DNA from: Leishmania infantum JPCM5
Lineage: Eukaryota; Euglenozoa; Kinetoplastea; Trypanosomatida; Trypanosomatidae
Direction of reading: 5' to 3'
DNA: 64,000 nt
NCBI RefSeq assembly: GCF_000002875.2
Contig: NC_009411.2
Coordinates: 496,001-560,000, forward strand
The position numbers were made by a program, and so were the translations under genes. Position 1 is the stretch's first letter; the number at the start of each line of letters is the position of its first letter. Below the pieces are notes generated by a model. That model was not told the DNA's origin and did no database searches. It was given only the letters and a program-made list of their open reading frames with translations. Shown piece after piece: positions 1 to 9,668 of this stretch.

Positions 1-916
1 GACAGAAGACACGTTCCAGATGCGGCCATATCAGCTCCGCTATTCGGTTCGGGTACAAGTTGTCGAAAACACCATCGGTGCCCATTACGACGACATCCCC
101 CTTCTCCACTGGTATGAGAAGACGAACGCCATCCTTCGGCGTGTCGTTGCTACCGGTGCCCAGTTGGTAGGGGTAGTCCAGTTGGTGTGCCTGCTCCTCA
201 GTAACGTAACATACTCGTCCGTTACGGATCAGCATCATTGTGCAGTCGCCAACGTAGACGACGTCCAGCAAGTAGTTTTCCGCGCCGTCCGTGCGTTGAA
301 ACCGCGCGAAGGCTTGGTGCAGGTCTGTTGTCATCTTCACCCGCGTGGCCGCGGCATCGGAGTCAGAGGCGGACTCCTTGGCTGTTTCTGCGCTGCTCAT
401 TGTATCATCCGCAGCTGCGACCGCTGCGGTGGCGGCGGCAGCGGCTGAAGCAGCATATGTGGCTGCAAGCGGTCCACCAGTGGTGGAGACACCTACGATC
501 GGCAGTGATGGTCCATCCAGCAGTACCACCTCATAGTGGTCCTTCGACTGAATATCCTCTTGCGGCTCTTGTAGAGTCGCAACCAGGGCAGTACACGTGC
601 CTAACACATCGCTATGCTTGCAACTTTCGTAGCCGCGCTCAAGCAGACGAAAGGAACTCGCCGGGGCATCGCCAAGGAGCTCATCCTCGACGTACTCGTA
701 CATGCACCGCGCCAATGCGGCGCTGTAAAGGCCAGCGTTCAAGTCCGCGTTCTCCTTCCACCAACTCACGCCATCCAGCACCGCCTGCACATTAGATAAG
801 GATAGGAACGCGTCTTCGCCACCGCGCTCCGCCTTTTCCGGCTGCGGGACGGCGCGCACGTTCCGGCAGAAGAAAGAGAATCTCTTCCCGTAGCGAGATC
901 CGATTCTACGCAGCAT
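1..916 (-). CDS. PTC7-like PP2C family protein phosphatase, 3' end cut by window start
   Basis: A metal-dependent Ser/Thr phosphatase of the PP2C/SpoIIE type, closest in motif pattern to PTC7. The frame is open from the ATG at 916-914 (an in-frame stop lies just upstream at 929-931) to the window edge, giving 305 residues. It shows GEDAF at about residues 33-37, an Asp-Gly metal site at D48 (VLDGVSWW, where the family usually has ADGVGGW), a VGDCT strand near residue 224 matching the family's LGDSR, and GDVVVMGTDGVFDNL with D281 as a second metal ligand. An Ala/Ser-rich low-complexity insert sits at about residues 137-195. The N-terminus is basic and hydrophobic and could be a mitochondrial presequence, which would fit PTC7, but this is inference. 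It is the last minus-strand gene visible. The remaining C-terminal motifs lie outside the window. Confidence 0.85.
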   Translation of the reverse strand, partial: MLRRIGSRYGKRFSFFCRNVRAVPQPEKAERGGEDAFLSLSNVQAVLDGVSWWKENADLNAGLYSAALARCMYEYVEDELLGDAPASSFRLLERGYESCKHSDVLGTCTALVATLQEPQEDIQSKDHYEVVLLDGPSLPIVGVSTTGGPLAATYAASAAAAATAAVAAADDTMSSAETAKESASDSDAAATRVKMTTDLHQAFARFQRTDGAENYLLDVVYVGDCTMMLIRNGRVCYVTEEQAHQLDYPYQLGTGSNDTPKDGVRLLIPVEKGDVVVMGTDGVFDNLYPNRIAELIWPHLERVFC

Positions 917-2201
917 ATGTCGATGGCCCTAAGGGCCAAAGAAGAGAAGACTTTCGAAAGACGAAGTGGTAAGTCACCAGTCGGTGGTGGGGCGAGGGCA
1001 CCGGTGCGCCCCAGAGGGCCTCGGCTCTTACACCACGTACACAATGCCAACGCGGCAAGCCAAATGCGGGGCTCGCGCCAGGAAACAGCTGAGAGGACTC
1101 AGCACATATCGGAGAAAAGAAAAGGGTGGGACAGCAGGTGAGTGATGGCCACAACCAGTCACCAAACATCCAGCGGTGCACACCCTCCGAAAGAGGGAAG
1201 AGGGAGAGAGAGGAACAAGAGAACAACACGCGAGGGTTGCCTCTGCACAGCAAGCAGCAACAACAGACCGCCGCACGACACGTAGGTGCACATCGGCGCG
1301 AAGCGTCCACAATTTTTCCTTCTTTCAGCGTGTCATCCCGTAAGCAAGAGAGCAAATATACGCATACAGCCACCCCTCATATACCTCTGTTCGACTGCGG
1401 CGAAGCCTCGGTCGTCGAGAACGAACCGCCTGCCGTCGAACAGGGCCATGCGCATAACCTGCTCTTTCTGTCCTTTCTCGTCACTTCCTCTGGTACGTGC
1501 TTCACAATCGGCGGCGGACGGACTTGGGTGTGGGCGGCATGCCTTGATCCAAAGCGAGTCGCGTCCAGGGTGTTGCTCGAGGGCGGAAGCGGTGGCGTCT
1601 GCCGTGCGGGCAGTAGAGGGGTGGCCCAGGCGCACGCCAGATGAGCTCGAGGAGGACGTGGGCCAGCCTCAGGAAAGGGCCCTCTGAGACCTTGCACACC
1701 CCGCTTGCACGACATGCTTCTCTCTCTCGGCCGTCTCAAGCCGCGGCATGCCGTCATACAGTGCGGTGTCACTTTACATGGGAGTCTGGAGGACTCGGTG
1801 GTGCGACTCGAGGGTGCTCTCGTCGCGCTTCCCGCATCTGCGCCGCATCGGCCCACCCAGTCGCGTGCAGGAGATGCCGCACATTTCACACACATGCACC
1901 TTGGGGCTGATTGATGTACATCTCTGCGCGCCTTCTGCTTCGATCCCTCTTTCGCCTCTGGCCTCTGGATGCGTTGTCTGGAATGGGGCACACCATGTCA
2001 GCTATGCTTCCGAGCGCGTGCGCACTGTATTCACACTAGTGGATCCTGTCGTCTGTTTCGTGACGGCGTTGTTGTCAGCGGGAGAGGGATCCGGTATGCC
2101 TTCTTGTGTTTCCGTCAATTTCACAGGGGTGTGTCTGGACGGCTTGCCCGCATCTGCCGCAAGAGGTGGGGCGTCGCTGTGAGTCTGTGACAGCAGTGGC
2201 A
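917..2201. other. intergenic region upstream of the PP2C gene
   Basis: No convincing gene. Short ORFs on both strands are compositional. A stretch at about 1355-1395 resembles one at about 5853-5893 (about 33 of 40 positions by eye). This suggests that pieces of a degenerate interspersed repeat lie here, possibly of the SIDER retroposon class. On the minus strand this interval would supply the 5' UTR and trans-splice acceptor of the phosphatase. Confidence 0.4.
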
Positions 2202-2711
2202 TTAAGCCCTCTGATGAAACCGCACGTCCGTCACAGGAGTGGGTGAGTCTAGTGGGAGGGGCATGTGCATAAGCATGTGCCTGCGTACATAAAACTCATA
2301 GCCTGCCGTCCTGAAGCGGCACACGGGGCAGTCATAGATGCCAGACGCTGGAAGTTCGCGCAGCGCTAGTGAGATGTATGCGTAATCAAATGATTGCCTG
2401 CACAACCATAGCGTGAAACGAGGTGCACTTTCCGCCTCGAGCGGTCCGAGAATCCCGCGTAGCATACCGGGCACAGCACCGGGTCGGACACCCTCATAGC
2501 AGGCACAGGCGGGGGAGGGGGCACTACAGTGCCAGCGCAGCAGTAGGTAGCACGCCACGTGCACCCCACGCTGTCGCTGCCAGTCACCCGCCGTTGCACC
2601 AATCCAAAGTGCGGGCAGGTGCCTGCGCAGGACTAGGCGCGGACGGTCTCCCGTCGTCTCGCAAGGTCGCCGGCCGTGTTCTTCTGGTGTCGAAAGGCTT
2701 CTGCCAAGCAC
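2202..2711 (-). pseudogene. probable relic of a C2H2 zinc-finger gene
   Basis: Two zinc-finger-like modules lie close together on the minus strand but in different reading frames. One frame (2202-2711) contains CPVC followed by 13 residues and an H-x3-H pair (ending HMLMH) near 2262-2330. The other frame (2366-2602) contains VLCPVC, 12 residues and a His near 2425-2485. A single frame change around 2400-2410 would join them into one pair of C2H2-type fingers. Upstream reading is broken by stops at 2633 and 2766. I read this as a decayed gene. An intact gene with a sequencing error, or chance, remain possible. The orientation matches the surrounding cluster. Confidence 0.35.
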
Positions 2712-4154
2712 CCATTGTCTCCACGTATCGCATCGCGTATTGCGGTTTGGGGGGAGGTTAGCCTGTCATTGGGCACCGGTGACCGGGTCTGTAATCCATG
2801 CAGCTGGCGTCGGCTCCCCTGAAATTGCCAATGCGGCAAGCTTCTCCACCTCGTCCTTGTGCTCGAATTCACAATGCCAAGCTGCAATGAGAGGCGCACT
2901 TGACGGGCTAGAAGAAGCGCCAGCATGGGTGCCCAGATGCGTCGCAACATACCACATCCTTCACAATTAGAGACCCCGTGCTGAGCGCCATGCGGAGGGA
3001 GAGCGAGCGGAAAAGTGAGCGGTAGGGAGAAAAGTGGTGTGATGAGGAAAACACCTAATAGAGTTCAAGAAGCAGCAAGCGCAGTAATAACAGGTGCGAA
3101 GAGGGTAGTTGTAAGCTTGGTAGAGAAACATGTGTACATGTTCGCCCGTGGACATTTTTTTTTGTGTGTGGCTGTGTGGGTGCGCATGTGTGCATTCGGA
3201 TATGTCCATGGTGTAGAGAGATCAAAGTCGAGGGGTAGAGGGTGTGAGAAGCAGGACTATTAGCAGAAACATGGCCCGACAGAACATTCACTGGGCAGCA
3301 AGCCGATGCATTCATGGCTTTTAAAGGCGGCGCACACGTCCCTCGTACCAACATGGATCGGTGTTGCTGCAAACCCACCCCCCTCTACACACAGCAGCTC
3401 TGATATGGTGACAAGAGAGCGCACTCCCCCTTTCCCCATGCTTCTCAGCTCCGTGCTCTCCTCCGGCGTTCCTGCTGCAGACTGCGCCGCGTAACCTTCC
3501 GCGGTGTGGCAAAACAGAAGAAGGCCGTACAAGAAGAAAGCGAGAGAAGAGAGGCAACCTCTACAAGCAAGGGCCCCAGTTCCCAAAGCGAGGAAGACTA
3601 TGCTCGAAGGTGGGAAAGGAGGCACTGGAAAGGTGCGCGCTCAGCATGCGTGCTCGCCCGCCATTCCAGATTCTCGCCACCTCCCTGACGTTTGATGAGA
3701 GCACCTGTACGTGGGTGGGTGGGTGCGCGCGCGAACGCGCGTGCGCCTGCTGCAAGCCCTTCTCCTTTGCTCTCTTTCTCGTTCGCGTGCTATTTTTTCG
3801 ACTGCGCCATTTTATCTACCCCACCCCCGGGACCTCACGGTCTAAGTCGCATGCCCGCAGTACATCGACGAGCATGTGCCGGCACACAGAGCGGTGAACG
3901 CCCCGCGTTCGCCACGGAAAAGTCCGTTACCCGCACTGCGGACGAAGTAGACACTGAAGGTAAGGACAAAGCATGACTGGACATTCAAAAGAGACAAAAA
4001 AAAACATAAAATGCAATAATAATAATAAAACGAGAGAGCCCGGAAAAAAAAAAACTCAAAAAGAAAAACAAAGAGATGGATCTATGATGCGCCTTCGGGC
4101 ACGTGTGCCTCAGAAGAGCGTACAGTCAGCCACGGGCAAGCATGATGGCGCGCT
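2712..4154. other. intergenic region downstream of histone H1 copy A
   Basis: Holds a 63-residue minus-strand ORF (2766-2957) in the same frame as the zinc-finger relic, perhaps a more N-terminal piece of the same lost gene. A GT/GC-rich stretch lies at 3710-3750. A/T-rich DNA with an AAT run at about 4014-4028 lies just beyond the H1 stop and would fall in its 3' UTR. Confidence 0.4.
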
Positions 4155-5731
4155 TTACTTCTTCGCCGCGGCCTTCTTCGCGGCCTTCTTCGCAGCCTTC
4201 TTCGCCGGCTTCTTCGCCGGCTTCTTCGCAGCCTTCTTCGCCGGCTTCTTCGCGACCTTCTTCGCCGGCTTCTTCGCGGCCTTCTTCGCAGCCTTCTTCG
4301 CCGGCTTCTTCGGCGTAGCCACCTTCCTCACCGCCTTCTTCGCCCCGGCCTTCTTCGCCCCGGCCTTCTTCGCCGCGGCCTTCTTCGCCGCGGCCTTCTT
4401 CGCAGCCGTCTTCTTCGGCGACGAGCGAGGAGACTTCTGCGGCGAGGTCATGGCAGCGGAAAGGGCAGCAACGGCGGAATCAGAGGACATCCTTAAAGGG
4501 GCGGTTTGTTGGAGCGAAAGAGGTGTAAACACGGTGCGGGGAGAGCTGTGAGTGGCGGGACGACAGAGAAGAGCTGGCGTCGTAGGGTGTGATGAGTGCA
4601 GGCGGGGGTAGGTGCGGGGAGGGAGGTGGCGGCGTGTGCGTCGACACCGAAACACGAAAGAGGACGGGGGAGAAAAGAGCGGGTACAGTGAAGACTGCAG
4701 CGCGGGCAGCGATGGAGAATGACAGGGAGTCGGAGAGCGAGAGAGCGAGCGAGTCGCGCCGTTGGCGGACACATCACGTCACCCGCTCCCTGCCCTCCAG
4801 TCTGCAGCACACACAGACACGCACGCGCCGTGGCGGCGTCCTGCTCGTGGACAGTAAGCAGGGGAATGGCAAGCACGCAAGAGCGAGGGCGTGTCCGTCT
4901 GTGTGTGTGTGTGTGTGTGTGTGTGGGACATGGCGAGTCTGGCAGTGGGTCGGGTCCAACACGGCAGCACGCTCGCTCTTTCGGTGTGCCCGCGTGTGTG
5001 CGCATCGCGCACTGCTGTCGCGGCGGGTACGGCATTCACAGTGCTCGTTCTCGCCATATCGTATGTTTCTTGAGAGGTACGCAACGGCTAGCGTACGCTT
5101 CTCATGTATCGCACCAAGAGGGCCTGTGCGCAGGGAAGCAACGCATCGAGAGAGAAAAGAGAGGCAACAAGAAAACGGGGAAGAGAGAAAACCAGCAAGA
5201 GACAGGAGGAGCCGCCAGCACGCACACACTCATGCGCCACCACCGGCAATAGACCGCCATCAGCCACCGACAGTGCCGCTCGTCGCCTCAGACAGAGGGA
5301 GAAAAAAAAACATGAAAGGCACGGGAGAGGGTTGGGAGGAGATACAGCGGGTGCGCGCACACGAGCGCACGAGAGGAGAGTAGTGAGGAGAGCGCAAACA
5401 CAACAAAGACGGAGAAAGCACAAAAAAAGAGACACGGCAGTGAGCCACCAAACGTGCGGAGAAGGGCAGAGGCGAGGGGTGCGCGATGATGCCGGGGAGA
5501 GGCGGGGGGAGACCAATCGGAGAGGGGTGAGCGTGCCAAAGAGGTCGGCAAGGAGGAGCACAGTGGAAAGCACTGATCAAGCAAAGAGTGGGGGCGGTGG
5601 AGGAGGAGACCGTAATGCCCACCCGGTGCAAGCAGTGCGTGTGCGTGTGTGAGCAGGAGAAGACGCGAAGAAAAAGACAGAGAGCGCCGCCAATGAACGC
5701 ATCGATGGAGAGAAGGAAAGAGAGGGGTGGC
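4026..5731. repeat. histone H1 duplication unit, copy A (direct repeat)
   Basis: About 1.7 kb almost identical to 23446-25111 in the same orientation. It covers the H1 coding sequence, about 130 bp past its stop, and about 1.24 kb upstream. Differences seen by eye are few: a longer GT tract here (4901-4925 against about 24293-24309), a handful of substitutions, and a different number of Lys/Ala codons in the gene. The copies diverge abruptly after the shared GAGAGAGGGG at the distal end. Confidence 0.92.
4155..4490 (-). CDS. H1: Histone H1, copy A (111 aa)
   Basis: Linker histone of the kinetoplastid type, binding nucleosomal linker DNA and compacting chromatin. The protein has no globular winged-helix domain. 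After a short N-terminus (MSSDSAVAALSAAMTSP) with SPQKSP and SSPKK sites it is almost wholly KKAAAKK/KKPAK repeats. The start at 4490-4488 gives 111 residues, the size known for Leishmania H1. The upstream in-frame extension is a Pro/Ser/Cys-rich translation of pyrimidine-rich UTR and was not used. The SP sites suggest cell-cycle phosphorylation, as in other H1s. A second gene at 23574-23882 encodes a shorter isoform. The antisense Phe/Ala-rich ORF is an artefact of the repeat. Confidence 0.93.
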   Translation of the reverse strand: MSSDSAVAALSAAMTSPQKSPRSSPKKTAAKKAAAKKAAAKKAGAKKAGAKKAVRKVATPKKPAKKAAKKAAKKPAKKVAKKPAKKAAKKPAKKPAKKAAKKAAKKAAAKK

Positions 5732-8420
5732 TTTCACAACAACGCAGAAAGAACAAAACCGAAGAAGCGGCGTTAGAAAGACTCCCTCCTCTAGAGTGGA
5801 GAGCCATAACTATTGTTCCATACACCAGGGCAGCATCAAACCGAGTCAGCGAAGATGCGCATACGGCCGCCCCTCATCTGCCTCCGTTGCACCACAGCCA
5901 TGTCAAGAAGCCACACCAAGCAATGCCGCTCGGCGTCGTCCAGCCCACGGCAACTCCACTGCCTACAGCGCAGGCTAGGCCCAGACCAATGCTCAGCACT
6001 ACCGCAACGCAGCTAAAGCAGAAAAACAGGAAGTGGGTGTGTATGTTTGTTCAATCATCGGCACAGCTCGCACTGAGCTGGTGCAAACGTGGTCACGGCC
6101 ATAACGCCTCTTCGGCGCAGCGCCAGCCCAGACCTGTCCGCCCGCACCGAGAGTCCGCAACCGCACTCGAGGGCAGGCTGCAGGCTGCTTGGCCTGCCCC
6201 ACACAGGGTGAGTTGCCAGGCGCTGATGGCAGGGGTGAGAGGTGGCCGGCGTCATCAGGGTACATACGCACGACACAAGAGAAAAAGAAAAAGAAACATT
6301 CAGAGCAACGCACGCGACGAGACAGGCCGAGAGCGGAGCGAGTGGGAGGGTGGAGTCACCCGGGCCCCTTCACGGGCATCACACCAATAAAGAAAAGAGA
6401 GAAGGAAGCTGGAATAGAACGCAAGAATCGACGACTGAAAAATAACGCACACGAGAGGAACAGCTGAAGTGTGCTGTATCAAACGCCAACAGAGCAGATA
6501 CTCGTATAACGAAAAAAAAAGCGAAACGTTTTTAGCGGAAACGGCTGAGGCGAGGCGAGGGGAGGGGGGGCACATCCATGCATCTTACCCAATACTACGT
6601 ATCAGCAATCTTCATGGATGCGCTAGTCGCTCGGAATGGAGGGGGTGACAAAGTCGAGATACTCATAGGGAGAAGGAGCGGGAGACGAAGCACCACAGCA
6701 GCAAAGAAGCCAGAAAGAAGCAAAAACAACAGATAATCATAATAGTAATAATAATAATTTAGTGCGCATGCAGAGATCACCCCACTAATGTTTGTTCTCC
6801 TTCGCTCGTCTCCTCACCGCTCATCTCCTCCTCTCATTCCTCGCACGCATTTTTCTTTCGTTTTTTTTGTGTTTTCGCATGAACTTTGTGATTCGCCTCC
6901 CGCCTTGCTTCGCCGCTCTTCTCCGTCAAGTCCTCTTCCTGGGCCCTGTGCTACAAGATGTGGGCGGGCGGGCGATACCGGCCATACGTGAAGAGGAGGA
7001 GAAATGCAGGTACGCAGACGTGTGCATCGCAAAAAGACGCCCATCACCCACAACAGCCACAGACGGAAAAGGGAAAAAACGAGCGAAGGCAAGGCATGGT
7101 GCCATTGCGAAAACGATCGCGCCGAGAGCACCGGGGACACACAGCTCCATCACAATCCTTTTCAGCAGCGTCAGCCTCGTGGCGTCAATGAAAAGCCAGC
7201 AAAGGATTTTTTTCACGGTGTTGTTTCTTTGCCTGTCGTGTGAAAGGAATGGGCATGTGAAATTGTTGTTTCTTTGGGGGAGGGAGGGGGGGTTAGAATA
7301 TTCTACTTCTACACTGCAATGCAACCACAAAATCAGTACAACTCCGCTACGACAACCCTCCTTTTCATGCAGTGCCTTGATAGCCGCCTCGGCACACAAC
7401 ACTCTGTCCAGCTCTTCTTGTCTGTACGCACCTCAGGCTTCCTGTGTACAAAAAAGTTCACCTTGCGTTATTTACATGCTTCTGTATCGCGGGGCGGGCG
7501 GACGAGGAAGAGATGGCGGTGGACGAATAATCCGTTTACACGAAGATGCCTTTGTCTCTCTGTGTGAGAGAGAAGAGCGAAGCGAGGACCTACAGAGAAA
7601 GGAGGATGAAACAAAACAGAAAAGAGGGTGGTGGGTGGCGTGAGTCTCGGGCAAGAGACCAAGTCCACAATTCGCAGCACACACTGCTTCTCCCTCTTTG
7701 TGTGCACCCTCTTCTTTTTGTTTCCTGTCTTTGCCGGCAGCAGATAATGGAGGGATAGCTTCGAAGGAGGGAAGAAGAAGTCGGTGCAGCGAAACGGGAC
7801 AGAGAGGTCGAGCAACCGGAGCACTCGAACGCACAATGACGTTGTTAGCCTGTTCGAGTCACATACCCATGTACAAGCACACAGACATATATACATACGC
7901 ACACACACACACACACATACCTACATACATGCATACGCCCATCCAGGCACCTGGAAAGACAACAACGGACGTCTCGCTGGAGAGAGGCACGGAGGAGTAG
8001 ATGAGCACAACACGCAGACACAGAAAGGACACACGGCGAAGTAGATGAAAAAGGGCGAGAGAGGGACACCAGCAAACAAAGAAGCAAAGATACGGAGATA
8101 AATAAATATATATACAAGCTGAGTGTGGCGGAGGTACGAACGCGGCGGAAGAGCACAAGAGAGGCTTGGAAAAGACACGAAAACAACAAAAACGAGAGAA
8201 GAGCATATACAAGCACGAGCACGAGCACAAAAAAGGGAAAACATACCGGAAAACGGAAGATGGGCTGGGCTCACTACACTAGCGGCAAATACAAGTTGTG
8301 AATACGGTGATAGGGTGAGAGCAACTAACCGTCATCGGAGCGAGAGAGGGGCAGGTGGGGAGCAATGGCGAGGAGGAGGAAAATTATCGTTGAGAGCAAC
8401 AGCACGCACCGATCCCCACT
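4491..8420. other. long intergenic region between the RING gene and H1 copy A
   Basis: The first 1.24 kb belongs to the H1 duplication. The rest is purine-rich on the plus strand (so pyrimidine-rich on the coding strand) with no credible gene on either strand. A possible degenerate SIDER-like stretch lies at about 5850-6290. Simple repeats include a TAA run at about 6743-6760 and a CA run at about 7900-7917. Long ORFs on both strands here have compositions expected of simple-sequence UTR. Confidence 0.6.
5850..6290. repeat. possible degenerate SIDER-like retroposon fragment
   Basis: Two features hint at a repeat. The start resembles 1355-1395. The segment around 6180-6215 (GGCTGCTTGGCCTGCCCC) resembles part of the 351-bp element at 27598-27948 (GGCTGCTTGGCTTCCCCG). 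SIDER elements are common in Leishmania 3' UTRs and are typically this degenerate. The assignment is by eye only. Confidence 0.25.
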
Positions 8421-9668
8421 CTACATGACAGCGCACCCCGCCTGTGACTTGCTGCGCGAACGTCGACTTTCCTCCATGCTTGGATGCGCCGGCGGTGCGG
8501 TTAACTGCGAGTGCGCATTCGCCGTAACACGGGGCTGGTGTACGTTCTCCGGTGGTGGCGACTGGCGTACGATGCCGCCTGATCGTTGCGCGTTACACCT
8601 ATTGTGAGCCTGCAATGTGCTCAAGGGGTGCTCCTCAACCTCGGCGGTGTGCGGCGGTGTGCGGCTGGTCGAACTGCTTGGTGAACCACTGTGCAGCCCC
8701 TGAAACGACCGCACGGCTTGCGTAGCGTATGCATATTGCCTGCCACGAAGCTGCGCCTGAAGAAGATAGTTGTGCTGCAGATTGTGCGCGATTTCGGCGT
8801 CGCGCTTCGCGATAGCGCGCTGTCGAGCCACCTCAGCTGGATCTGCAGCTGCGCATTGATGTGAGCCCTCAAACTCGCCGATACCTCGGAGTGTTTCGGC
8901 ACAGCACATCGGGCACAAGCTGCTGCGCTGCTTCCATTCCATGAGACAAGGAAGATGAAAATGATGCTGGCACGCGCCGCGGAACATCGGGTTCTCGTTT
9001 GTGTACACCTCCAAGCAGATGCAGCACTCATCCACCTCCTCCGAAATCGCGGCTGAGTGCTCGCGCGAAGACAATGGGGCTGGTAACTCCGGCATTAGTG
9101 GTGGGTTAGAGGGCGTAGAAGATGCCGCCAATTCCTCCGTCGGCCTGGAGGTCAGAACAGAGGACGTGAGCGACACGGACCTCCTCGCCCGTCGCGAGGA
9201 GACGCTCCGCTGCACCGGTGATGTACACGTGTCGAGATTAGCAGAGGTGTGCGGGGCCTGCGGCAGCGCAGAAAACTTACACAGCTTGACTGCTCTTAAT
9301 TTTGAGTTGCTTCCCTTCTCCTGCGATCCCCGAACCGAGGAAGAGCTACTTAGCGTCACCGCATTGTCTGATTTGCGGCGTGGCCGCGAGTTCGGCGTGA
9401 GCGTGGTGAGAACGTTCTCTCGTTCCTCCGCTGTAAGAACTGACTTTCCCATCCTGCTCGGAGATAAGGCCGATGTACGAGGCCCTCCGCCGCTCGACGT
9501 CAGGCTCGCGGGCTGCGACGAGCCGAACGCCTCGCCGCTGCATGATTCCTTCAGATTATCCTCGACGAGGTTGAGCACGACAGGTGAACGGACGCGGCGG
9601 GTCGCGTAGCTCTTCGAGCTTGGAGAGCGGCAAACGGGAGAGGCGCTGCTATCCATGGTGCTCAGCAT
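8421..9668 (-). CDS. RING-H2 zinc-finger protein with C-terminal CaaX box (putative E3 ubiquitin ligase, 415 aa)
   Basis: Residues 215-255 form a complete C3H2C3 RING: CxxC at C215/C218, C233, H235, H238, C241, and CPMC at 252-255. Spacing is canonical, so E2 binding and ubiquitin ligase activity are likely. Residues 1-214 are Ser/Arg/Pro-rich and probably disordered. An Ala/Arg/Glu helix follows at about 275-315. The protein ends AGCAVM, a textbook farnesylation motif (Cys, two aliphatics, Met), behind a basic Arg/Lys/Ser stretch, which suggests membrane anchoring. The ORF stays open upstream to 10205, but that extension is a translation of pyrimidine-rich UTR, so I start at the Met at 9668; a second Met lies four codons later. 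Substrate and location are unknown. Confidence 0.82.
   Translation of the reverse strand: MLSTMDSSASPVCRSPSSKSYATRRVRSPVVLNLVEDNLKESCSGEAFGSSQPASLTSSGGGPRTSALSPSRMGKSVLTAEERENVLTTLTPNSRPRRKSDNAVTLSSSSSVRGSQEKGSNSKLRAVKLCKFSALPQAPHTSANLDTCTSPVQRSVSSRRARRSVSLTSSVLTSRPTEELAASSTPSNPPLMPELPAPLSSREHSAAISEEVDECCICLEVYTNENPMFRGACQHHFHLPCLMEWKQRSSLCPMCCAETLRGIGEFEGSHQCAAADPAEVARQRAIAKRDAEIAHNLQHNYLLQAQLRGRQYAYATQAVRSFQGLHSGSPSSSTSRTPPHTAEVEEHPLSTLQAHNRCNAQRSGGIVRQSPPPENVHQPRVTANAHSQLTAPPAHPSMEESRRSRSKSQAGCAVM

Noticed and set aside
3973..4551. Plus-strand ORF rich in Phe-Phe-Ala repeats that looks like a membrane protein
   Set aside because: It is the antisense of the histone H1 Lys/Ala repeat; the same artefact recurs at 23503-23943.
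4589..5383. 264-codon plus ORF in the H1 upstream region
   Set aside because: Arg/Glu/Thr-rich translation of GA-repeat DNA; frame not kept in the duplicate at 23981-24457, which is shorter because of GT-tract and point differences.
7900..7925. CA/GT tracts here and elsewhere considered as CRISPR-like or telomeric repeats
   Set aside because: Simple dinucleotide microsatellites without spacers or the TTAGGG-type unit; common in Leishmania intergenic DNA.
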